From contig PKXQ01000081.1 of assembly GCA_003132405.1 (NCBI GenBank), forward strand, positions 62,386 to 126,385: a stretch of 64,000 nt of DNA, given 5' to 3'. The translations under genes and the position numbers were made by a program. This DNA comes from Acidobacteriaceae bacterium (lineage in GTDB: Bacteria; Acidobacteriota; Terriglobia; Terriglobales; Acidobacteriaceae). The first letter of the stretch is position 1; each line of letters starts with the position of its first letter. This document shows positions 36,369 through 43,301 of the stretch, piece by piece. The notes below the pieces were generated by a model. That model did no database searches. It had not been told where the DNA came from and was given only the letters and a program-made list of their open reading frames with translations.

Positions 36369-39300
36369 ATGTCGCAGACTACTGCCTCATCCCCGCCGCA
36401 TTCCGCGCAACTCGACGCCGTCGCCCTTGAGGCCGCTCTCCGCCGCCACCTTCGCGGAGAGGTCCGCTTCGACAAGAGCACTCGCGCCCTCTACGCCACC
36501 GACGGCTCCAACTATCGCCAGGTTCCCATCGGAGTAGTAATTCCCCGCGACAAAGAAGATGTCCGCGCCACCGTCGCCATCTGCCGCGATCACCGCGCCC
36601 CATTGCTCGCCCGCGGAGCCGGCACCGCGTTAGCCGGACAATGCTGCAACGCCGCCGTCATCCTCGACTTCTCGAAATACATGGCGCGCATCCTCGAAAT
36701 CGACCCCGCCCGCCGCATCGCCCGCGTCCAGCCCGGAGTCGTCCTCGATACGCTCCGCGCCGCCGCCGAAAAGCATCACCTCACCTTCGCCCCCGATCCC
36801 GCTACCCACGACCGCTGCACACTCGGAGGCATGATCGGCAACAACTCCTGCGGCGTGCACTCGATCATGGCCGGCAAAACCGACGACAACATCGAGGCGC
36901 TAGAAATCCTCACCTACCGCGGCCAGCACATGCACGTAGGCGCAACCAGCGCCGAAGATTTCGATTGCTACATCGCCGAAGGCGGACGCCGCGCCGAAAT
37001 CTACGCCGGCCTCAAATCGCTCGCCGACCGCTGTGGCGACCAGGTCCGCCGCCAGTTCCCCAACATCCCCCGCCGCGTCTCCGGATACAACCTCAACCAC
37101 CTGCTCCCCGAAAACGGCTTCCACGTCGCCCGCGCTCTCGTCGGCTCCGAAGGCACCTGCGTTACGATTCTCGAAGCCACTTGCCGCCTGGTCGAGAGTC
37201 CGCCCGCGCGTGTGCTCCTAGTCATCGGATGGCCCGACGTCTTCATCTGCGCCGACCACGTTCCGCAGATCATGGAGCATCGCCCCATCGGCCTCGAAGG
37301 CTTCGACGACATCATGGTCAACGCCAGCCGCCACAAAGGCGTCAACCTCGATGCCCTCGCCATGCTCCCCGAAGGCGCGGGTTGGCTGATGGTCGAGTTC
37401 GGAGCCAACGACATCGCCGAGGCCGAAGCTCAGGCACGTCACTTGATGGAGGTTCTCGACCGCTCCGCCATCCCACCCAACATGCAGCTCTTCACCGATC
37501 CGCGCCTGGCGCGCCGCATCTGGGATGTCCGCGAATCAAGCCTAGGTGTCACCGCGCACGTCCCTGGCGAACCGATTCGTTGGGAGGGCTTCGAAGACTC
37601 CGCCGTCGCGCCCGAAAAACTCGGTGCCTACCTCCGCGACCTGCGCCGCCTCATGCAGGACCATCACTACGACGGCTCCTTCTACGGACACTTCGGCCAC
37701 GCCTGCGTGCATACGCGCATGGATTACGACCTCGAATCCGACGAAGGCATCCGCAAATTCCGCCAGTTCATGGAAGAGGCTGCCGACCTCGTAGTCCGCT
37801 ACGGAGGCTCGCTCTCCGGCGAGCACGGAGACGGCCAGGCCCGAGGCGAGCTTCTCCCGAAAATGTTTGGCCCCGAATTAATGCAGGCCTTCCGCGAATT
37901 CAAGTCCCTCTGGGATCCCGACTGGAAGATGAATCCCGGCAAGCTAATCGATCCCTATCGCCTGGACGAGAATCTTCGCCTGGGCGCCGGCTACGATCCC
38001 TGGCAGCCCGAGACGCATTTCAAATTTCCCGACGACCACGGCAGCCTCGCCGCCGCCACCCTACGCTGCGTAGGAGTAGGCAAGTGCCGCCGCGATTCCG
38101 GTGGAGTCATGTGTCCCAGCTACCGCGTCACGCGCGAAGAAGAACACTCCACCCGAGGCCGCGCTCACCTGCTCTGGGAGATGACAAAGCGCGACGTAAT
38201 CAAAGATGGCTGGGAAAGCGAAGAAGTCAAAGAATCGCTAGATCTCTGTCTAGCCTGCAAAGGCTGCAAAAGCGATTGCCCCGTAGGCGTAGACGTAGCC
38301 ACCTACAAAGCAGAATTCCTGTCGCACTATTACGAAACCAACAGCCGTCCGCTAAACGAGCTGGTCCTGTCGCAATTCGAACTATGGCTAGGTGTAGCCG
38401 CTCACCTACCAGGCTTAGTGAATCTAACCACTCAACTCCCCGGCCTAAGCAACCTGGCCAAACGAGCCGCCAAAATCCCCGCCCAGCGCCGCATCCCCGC
38501 GTTAGCCCCAGAGACCTTCCAAAAATGGTGGGAAAGAAAACGTAGCGCCGGCGTCTCGCCGGCTGTCCAGCGGGCGTCCCGCCCGCTGAGTAGAACCGAT
38601 CAAGCCAGCAATTTAGGCGCAAATGAGCGATCGCGCCCCGCCGAAAACCCCGTCCTCCTCTGGGCCGACACTTTCAACAACCACTTCCTCCCCTCCACCG
38701 CGAAAGCCGCCGTAGAGGTCCTAGAAGCCGCCGGATTCACCGTCACCGTCCCCCGTGCCCACCTCTGCTGCGGACGCCCGCTTTACGACGTAGGAATGCT
38801 AGATCGCGCCAAGCGCCTGCTCCTCCAGATCATGGACGAACTCCTCCCAGAAATCGAAGCCGCCACGCCCATCGTAGTTCTAGAGCCAAGCTGCGCCAGC
38901 GTCTTCCGCGACGAACTCACCAACCTCTTCCCTAAAGTCGAACGCGCCCAGGCGCTTTCGAAACAAGTCTTCCTGCTCAGCGAATTTCTAGAGCAGCGCG
39001 CCAAAAATTTCCCGCTCCCCAAACTCTCCCGCCGTGCGCTGATCCACGGCCACTGCCATCACAAAGCAATCATGAAGATGACCGCCGAAGAATCCATCCT
39101 CCAACGCATGGGCATCCACTACACCGCGCCCGCCCCCGGATGCTGCGGCATGGCGGGAGCCTTCGGCTTCGAAAAAGACAAGTACGCCATTTCGAAAGCC
39201 ATCGGAGAACTCGAACTCCTCCCCGCCGTCCGCCAGGCCCCCACCGACTGGCTGATCGTAGCCGACGGCTTCAGCTGCCGCGAACAGATCGCCCAGGAGA

Positions 39301-39533
39301 CCGACCGCCACGCCCTGCACCTCGCCGAAATCCTCCAGATGGCCCTCCGCGAATCCACCGAAACCCCCGAAGGCTACCCCATGTTCGACCCCGCCCCGCA
39401 ACACTATCCCGAAGACGCCTGGGTAAGGCCACACCAAGCCGCCATAGATAAAAACATGAAGCGCACCGGCCTAGCCGTAGCCGGCATAGCCGCCGGAGCA
39501 GCCCTACTATTCACGCTAGCAAGAAGGCGCTAG
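36369..39533 (+). CDS. FAD-linked dehydrogenase fused to Fe-S/CCG reductase (GlcD-GlcF type)
   Basis: This 1054-residue fusion joins a PCMH-type FAD domain (about 40-215, LLARGAGTALAGQ), an FAD-oxidase C-terminal domain (about 230-535), a two-cluster ferredoxin module (CVGVGKCRRD, CLACKGCKSDCPVG, about 565-650) and a C-terminal GlcF-like region with CCGRPLYDVG and CCGMAGAFGFEK. Relatives such as YdiJ oxidise D-lactate, glycolate or D-2-hydroxyglutarate and reduce quinone. Two oddities are visible. Residues about 725-742 (SAGVSPAVQRASRPLSR) are encoded by a repetitive hairpin element inserted in frame. The last ~22 residues form a hydrophobic tail ending in RRR, a possible membrane anchor. Confidence 0.87.
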   Translation: MSQTTASSPPHSAQLDAVALEAALRRHLRGEVRFDKSTRALYATDGSNYRQVPIGVVIPRDKEDVRATVAICRDHRAPLLARGAGTALAGQCCNAAVILDFSKYMARILEIDPARRIARVQPGVVLDTLRAAAEKHHLTFAPDPATHDRCTLGGMIGNNSCGVHSIMAGKTDDNIEALEILTYRGQHMHVGATSAEDFDCYIAEGGRRAEIYAGLKSLADRCGDQVRRQFPNIPRRVSGYNLNHLLPENGFHVARALVGSEGTCVTILEATCRLVESPPARVLLVIGWPDVFICADHVPQIMEHRPIGLEGFDDIMVNASRHKGVNLDALAMLPEGAGWLMVEFGANDIAEAEAQARHLMEVLDRSAIPPNMQLFTDPRLARRIWDVRESSLGVTAHVPGEPIRWEGFEDSAVAPEKLGAYLRDLRRLMQDHHYDGSFYGHFGHACVHTRMDYDLESDEGIRKFRQFMEEAADLVVRYGGSLSGEHGDGQARGELLPKMFGPELMQAFREFKSLWDPDWKMNPGKLIDPYRLDENLRLGAGYDPWQPETHFKFPDDHGSLAAATLRCVGVGKCRRDSGGVMCPSYRVTREEEHSTRGRAHLLWEMTKRDVIKDGWESEEVKESLDLCLACKGCKSDCPVGVDVATYKAEFLSHYYETNSRPLNELVLSQFELWLGVAAHLPGLVNLTTQLPGLSNLAKRAAKIPAQRRIPALAPETFQKWWERKRSAGVSPAVQRASRPLSRTDQASNLGANERSRPAENPVLLWADTFNNHFLPSTAKAAVEVLEAAGFTVTVPRAHLCCGRPLYDVGMLDRAKRLLLQIMDELLPEIEAATPIVVLEPSCASVFRDELTNLFPKVERAQALSKQVFLLSEFLEQRAKNFPLPKLSRRALIHGHCHHKAIMKMTAEESILQRMGIHYTAPAPGCCGMAGAFGFEKDKYAISKAIGELELLPAVRQAPTDWLIVADGFSCREQIAQETDRHALHLAEILQMALRESTETPEGYPMFDPAPQHYPEDAWVRPHQAAIDKNMKRTGLAVAGIAAGAALLFTLARRR
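38541..38590. repeat. double-hairpin repeat element inside a coding sequence
   Basis: The element holds two perfect hairpins: GCCGGCG-TCT-CGCCGGC (38547-38563) and AGCGGGCG-TCC-CGCCCGCT (38569-38587). It keeps the reading frame and encodes AGVSPAVQRASRP. Peptides of the 'AGVSPA' kind are known marks of such palindromic repeats in Acidobacteria and Planctomycetes. It sits in the linker between the Fe-S module and the GlcF-like part. Confidence 0.85.
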
Positions 39534-39555
39534 GTGAGTAGTAGCGAAGGCCTTA

Positions 39556-39784
39556 GATCGAGCCGACACAATCAACGAAGAGCGTATGAAGAGCATACGA
39601 AGAGGGTGCCCCATCCTTTCGCGTTTTATCGCGAAGGGTGGGCCGCCAAACTGATAGCAGCCCAGGGGAACAACGAAGATGATGCGTGTAGCCCAGACCT
39701 TTGATCAAGCCGACACAATCAACCAAGAGGGTGCCCCATTCATCGCGTTTTTTGCGATGAGTGAGCCGCGAAACCGATAGCACC
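39556..39784. repeat. two direct copies of a composite hairpin unit
   Basis: Both units begin with GATC(A/G)AGCCGACACAATCAAC, continue with AGGGTGCCCCAT, then a hairpin, then GAGCCGCG or GGGCCGCC and AAAC(T/C)GATAGCA. Copy one spans about 39556-39662 with stem CCTTTCGCG/CGCGAAGG. Copy two spans about 39702-39784 with stem TCATCGC/GCGATGA. The stem sequence differs between copies but pairs in both. Copy one also has an inner duplication (GAAGAGCGTAT, GAAGAGCATAC). Confidence 0.85.
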
Positions 39785-39794
39785 GCTTTTGACT

Positions 39795-40006
39795 GTGTGG
39801 AGCGGACACTCCTGTCCGCTGCCCTTGACGTTTGACTTTGACTTTGACCTAGTTCTTGATACGGAAGAAAGTGATCAGCACCGTAGTAGCGATGCATTCC
39901 GCGAGGCATAACTGAAAATGATGCCAGCAGTGTCGCGGCCCACCCTTGCAAAAAGCGCAAGAGTGGGGCACCCACGTTCTAATATGGGACAAAGACAGAT
40001 CGCGGC
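39795..40006. repeat. further repeats: 'AGCGGACACTCCTGTCCGCT' hairpin, TTTGAC array, inverted GTGCCCCA hairpin
   Basis: AGCGGACACTCCTGTCCGCT at about 39800-39820 folds on itself. GACGTTTGACTTTGACTTTG and onwards at 39828-39849 is a 6-bp tandem array. At 39934-39973 lies a third hairpin copy of the GTGCCCCA family in reverse orientation (GCGGCCCACCCTTGC to GCAAGAGTGGGGCACCC). No gene is seen between 39534 and 40006. Confidence 0.7.
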
Positions 40007-40240
40007 GTGCGCCGTGGAGAAGTGTGGGCCACCCGCCTATCATTTTCTCCCGCTGACTTTAAGGAGAAGTTTCCGCGCAATTTTAAGTTCACGGTGACGG
40101 TTCCCCACACTTTTATCGGTGAGTTGCCTCCTGAACTACAGGCGGTTCCTCAACTTGAAGTTTCGGTTGTCGCGCAAGACCCGGTCGATCCCCCGAAGGT
40201 AAAAGCGTCGGTGGGTGAGAAGGGCGAGGACGTAGGATGA
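40007..40240 (+). pseudogene. truncated 3' remnant of an unknown gene upstream of the TIR-like gene
   Basis: A reading frame of 77 codons ends with ATGA overlapping the start of the next gene, the usual sign of a two-gene unit. Its first codons (up to about residue 14) lie in sequence that looks like part of the hairpin-repeat region. The remaining part reads FKEKFPRNFKFTVTVPHTFI and on to a polar tail. It has no recognisable domain and no Shine-Dalgarno sequence at its first start. I take it as the C-terminal end of a longer partner gene cut off by the repeats, but a genuine small gene cannot be excluded. Confidence 0.45.
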
Positions 40241-41208
40241 AAATATTTTGGTCATGGCAGTCGGACACACCGGGAAACATTGGCCGCCACTTTGTACGGG
40301 ATGCCCTGAAAGATGCCATCGCAAGATTGAAACAAGCCGATGGGATTGATGACGCGGTGCGGGAAGCCCTCCACCTCGATCAGGATATACAGGGTGAGAC
40401 CGGCGCCCCCGATCTCGCACGGACGATTCTCAAGAAGATTCCGCAGGCCGAGGTCGTCGTGGCCGATGTCACGCTCGTTGGAAAGACAGACGATGGTGAT
40501 CGGTTGATCAATTCGAACGTTGCAATCGAACTCGGCTATGCCTTCCACGCCTGTACGGATGAGAGGACAGTTTTGGTGTTTAACAAACACTACGGGACAT
40601 ACGAAGACCTTCCGTTCGACCTGCGTCACAAAGGAGGCGCGGTTGATTTCAATTTAAAACCCGAGGCCAGCAAAGATGAGATCGCGGCGGCGCGACGGTC
40701 ACTGACCGATGCCTTTGTGTGTAAGCTTAGGCCATTTGTGGAAGGCCCTCCCAGGATCAAAGAAGCCCTGTCTTTGAGGCCAATTATCAAGCATCGTATT
40801 CTCCAAAGACACCGGATGCCCGACGGTGGAACCGACGATGTATTCGAAATAAACGTTTATATCGAGAACGACGGGGAAATAGCCGTGACTGAATTTATGC
40901 TCGCTCTAGAAATGCCTCCTAACTTTCCAGATAACGGCATTCCCTATGGCATGCACTTCGAGCATGACCCGGAGGGATTTGTCCGGTGGTCTCGCACAAA
41001 CTCGAGTTCAGGAGTCCGAATCGACATTCTGCATCCAGGGATAACAACACCCTCACTGATTAAGTTTAACGGTGCGGTAAGGGCGGAGACCAAGCGACTA
41101 CATCCTGACGAACTAGAGAAGCAGATCACCGCGACCGTCTATTCCGGAAACATGAAAAAGAAGCAGACCTCCCTCGCGATCAGGGAGTTGTATGTTGACC
41201 TGGGGTAG
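40237..41208 (+). CDS. TIR-like / nucleotide-binding effector-type protein ('WSWQSD' family)
   Basis: The 323-residue protein starts MKIFWSWQSDTPGNIGRHF. Residues 1-160 show a Rossmann-like alpha/beta fold with strand A (KIFWSW), LDQDIQGETGAPDLARTI, VVVADVTLVG and NSNVAIELGYAF, where Glu98 lies at the position of a catalytic acid in TIR or nucleoside-deoxyribosyltransferase folds. Residues 165-323 are a beta-rich domain I do not recognise. Proteins with a WQSD start occur in bacterial defence loci and are often paired with a second gene. The upstream remnant fits that idea. Function is inferred only from fold. Confidence 0.65.
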   Translation: MKIFWSWQSDTPGNIGRHFVRDALKDAIARLKQADGIDDAVREALHLDQDIQGETGAPDLARTILKKIPQAEVVVADVTLVGKTDDGDRLINSNVAIELGYAFHACTDERTVLVFNKHYGTYEDLPFDLRHKGGAVDFNLKPEASKDEIAAARRSLTDAFVCKLRPFVEGPPRIKEALSLRPIIKHRILQRHRMPDGGTDDVFEINVYIENDGEIAVTEFMLALEMPPNFPDNGIPYGMHFEHDPEGFVRWSRTNSSSGVRIDILHPGITTPSLIKFNGAVRAETKRLHPDELEKQITATVYSGNMKKKQTSLAIRELYVDLG

Positions 41209-42039
41209 TCCGTCCTCGATTTGGCTGATGAGATGGCCGTGTCGGCCCAGCTTCAACGGGTACAACGTCTTGATAATCTACAGCCACCCGCCTGAACCAA
41301 AACAAAATTAGGACTCGCGCTTGACAGATCAGCGTAAAATAGATTCATAGCAGACAATATGCTCTACTCCCCTCCGCTGCCAAACTGCCTCCCAGGAGGC
41401 GCGGCGGAGCTGATCTTTGAAATATTCAATAGTTTGAGCAGCACCCGAAGCCCAGAACCCCCAAAGTTCGCACCCGTCACCTCTCAAGGAACGGTTTTTG
41501 AACTTTCCTGCGACCTGTCACCTAAGACCTGCGACCCGATCCCATAACTCCTTATCGCGGAATATTTTACAAATAACTCCATTAAAATCAAAGATTTGAA
41601 AGGAATTTCGCGCCACATCTATGATTCTAAAGAAACGCGGCATTGATTTTTCTGGAGTGCAGGATAGTAACCCAAAGGTAAACAAGCCGCACCCAAATAA
41701 GGGAGATAAAGCTAACTCATTATCGCTCAATACTTTACATGTAAGTCATTATAGCTCAATACTTTGCAAGGAATTTTCCCGTAAGTTGATGATTCCAAAC
41801 ATACCGGGGGGTAGGGGGGTACCCCCAAGCGGTGCAGCCCTATTTGCTTGCGTACTGGTCAGCCTCCCGAGAAAGTGAAGCGAGACATACAAAATATCGA
41901 GCCACTGCCCATCCCGCCCCATTTCTGGGACAATAGACAATAGATAAAGACAGCAGGTCCACGTAGCGGCCCTCGGTCCCCGTCGCACCGCCACACGCCG
42001 CATCCTTAATAGAGACCTGAAACCAGAAAGCTGGACCCT
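41209..42039. other. 830-bp intergenic region, AT-richer, with repeats
   Basis: No convincing gene is seen. 41455-41545 holds a loose CGCACCCGTCACCTCTC / GCGACCTGTCACCTAAGACC repeat similar to one at 20735-20770. 41548-41779 holds a duplicated AT-rich element. 41804-41826 is GGGGGGTAGGGGGGT followed by ACCCCC, which can form a hairpin. The base composition is clearly lower in GC than the flanking genes. Confidence 0.6.
41548..41779. repeat. duplicated AT-rich element with 29-bp units
   Basis: Copy A (41548-41609) and copy B (41716-41779) each hold two units of about 29 bp. The first units align as CTCCTTATCGCGGAATATTT versus CTCATTATCGCTCAATACTT, the second as TCCATTA...AAAGGAATTTC versus TCATTATAGC...CAAGGAATTTTC. 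Between them are related words (ATGATTCTAAAG; compare TGATGATTCCAAAC after copy B). Confidence 0.7.
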
Positions 42040-43191
42040 ATGGAAACCCCCAATCAAACCCTCCTGGCGCCGACACCGGCGCAGTCAACCATCGCCCTCC
42101 CTTCACAGAGCAAAATGTTGCAAGGCTCGGTGCTGGTGCTGATCCAGTTTGACGTCTGCGAGGAGATCAATCTCGACTCCTTGCGCAACATCTTTGGAGC
42201 GCGCCGCCAGGAGGCCAGCTTCAAGCACCCCGCCCCGGGATACGTTCGCTTCCAGCGCCCGCCGGTGGTCGAACAGGTTGAGCCGTTGATCCTCGAGAGC
42301 GGCGAGCGCCTCGACGTCCAGATCAAGTACTACGATTACGGCGTGCTTAGCGTTGTCTTCGAGTTGCCGTTCTCCGGCGACTGGGATACGCTGGTCGGCC
42401 TCGCTGGCCGCTGGGTTTGGGATACCGACTTCGCGAGCTTCGCCCAGAAGATCGTGAAACAGAAGATCGAGCGTGCCCGCCCCGCTCTGGTCAAGCTTTA
42501 CGACACCTGGTTGCATGAAGATTATTTTGTCTTCCATGTCCGCGACATCGCCGGCAATCCGTCGGCGGCCGAGCTGCTCGCGACCCAGGGAGGACGCATC
42601 GCCCAGATCGTGCGCGGAGAAAATATGCCGCTCTCCGAAGGCGAACAAGCCGAGATCATGCAATCGAAGATCTCTTACTACCCCAACGATCTGGCTGTAA
42701 TCAGCTGGAACGGCGCTTTTCTCTACGACTCAACCGCCGGCGCAGAGACCGTGATCCAACTACTCGAATATGCCAACTCGCAGCTTCTAGAATTTCGCCA
42801 CTACGACGAATTGCTTACCCGCGAACTGGCCAGCGTTTACGATTTCATGGACCATGGCTCTGGCATCTGGGCCCGCTGGCGCACCGCCCGGCGCGCCAGT
42901 CGCCTCCATACCGTCCTGCTCGACGTGGATGAACTGACGGAGCGGGCTGACAATGCCATCAAGTTCCTCAGTGACATGTTCTCGGCGCGCCTCTACAAAG
43001 TGGCCGCGTCAAAGATCGGCGTCACCGACTACAAAGACCTGGTTAACCAGAAAGTCCATACCGCCGAAGAGCTCTACCGCTTCATGATCGACCAGTTTCA
43101 CCAGAGCCGGGCGTTTGTGCTGGAGCTGATGGTGGTGATCATCCTGATCATCGATTTGATCTGGCTGTTCAAGGGACGGACCCCGGTCTAG
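42040..43191 (+). CDS. C-terminally membrane-anchored protein, DUF155/RMD1-like
   Basis: The 383-residue protein has an N-terminal alpha/beta part (YYDYGVLSVVFELPF, about 92-110), a middle helical part (YYPNDLAVISWNGAFLYDS and QLLEYANSQLLEFRHYDELL), a long coiled-coil-like stretch (about 280-355) and one C-terminal TM segment (LELMVVIILIIDLIWLF). This order resembles the DUF155/RMD1 family, whose eukaryotic members act in mitochondria, but individual motifs are weak. There is no signal peptide, so the bulk should be cytoplasmic. A parS site lies 20 bp behind its stop. Confidence 0.55.
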   Translation: METPNQTLLAPTPAQSTIALPSQSKMLQGSVLVLIQFDVCEEINLDSLRNIFGARRQEASFKHPAPGYVRFQRPPVVEQVEPLILESGERLDVQIKYYDYGVLSVVFELPFSGDWDTLVGLAGRWVWDTDFASFAQKIVKQKIERARPALVKLYDTWLHEDYFVFHVRDIAGNPSAAELLATQGGRIAQIVRGENMPLSEGEQAEIMQSKISYYPNDLAVISWNGAFLYDSTAGAETVIQLLEYANSQLLEFRHYDELLTRELASVYDFMDHGSGIWARWRTARRASRLHTVLLDVDELTERADNAIKFLSDMFSARLYKVAASKIGVTDYKDLVNQKVHTAEELYRFMIDQFHQSRAFVLELMVVIILIIDLIWLFKGRTPV

Positions 43192-43202
43192 TTCTCAGGT
43201 GT

Positions 43203-43236
43203 ATGTACAAATGTTCCACGTGGAACATTTGTACAT
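43203..43236. other. parS: parS site 1 (ParB-binding palindrome)
   Basis: TGTTCCACGTGGAACA at 43212-43227 matches the conserved bacterial parS consensus (TGTTNCACGTGNAACA). The palindrome is perfect and extends to 34 bp (43203-43236), with ATGTACAAA/TTTGTACAT on the flanks. It is intergenic between convergent genes. ParB loads here and spreads, guiding origin segregation and SMC loading. parS sites usually lie within a limited distance of oriC. Confidence 0.93.
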
Positions 43237-43301
43237 GCATAAATATATGTGCAGTATTGTAAGTATTGCAGAACCCCATAGTTCGCTGTGCGGTCAGGCT
43301 C

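Noticed and set aside
36641..38545. 634-codon open frame overlapping the large dehydrogenase on the same strand
   Set aside because: Very Arg/Pro-rich, no domain, and fully inside a well-supported gene with Fe-S and FAD motifs; it is a by-product of high GC at third positions.
39534..40006. possible CRISPR array or attachment site because of repeated units
   Set aside because: Units are few, contain different hairpins and have no regular spacers; there are no cas or integrase genes.
41804..41826. G-quadruplex candidate (two runs of six G)
   Set aside because: Only two G runs on one strand; the stretch pairs better with the following C run as a hairpin.
41359..41878. two short frames in the repeat-rich gap (62 and 85 codons)
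   Set aside because: They translate repeats and low-complexity sequence and have no start signals.
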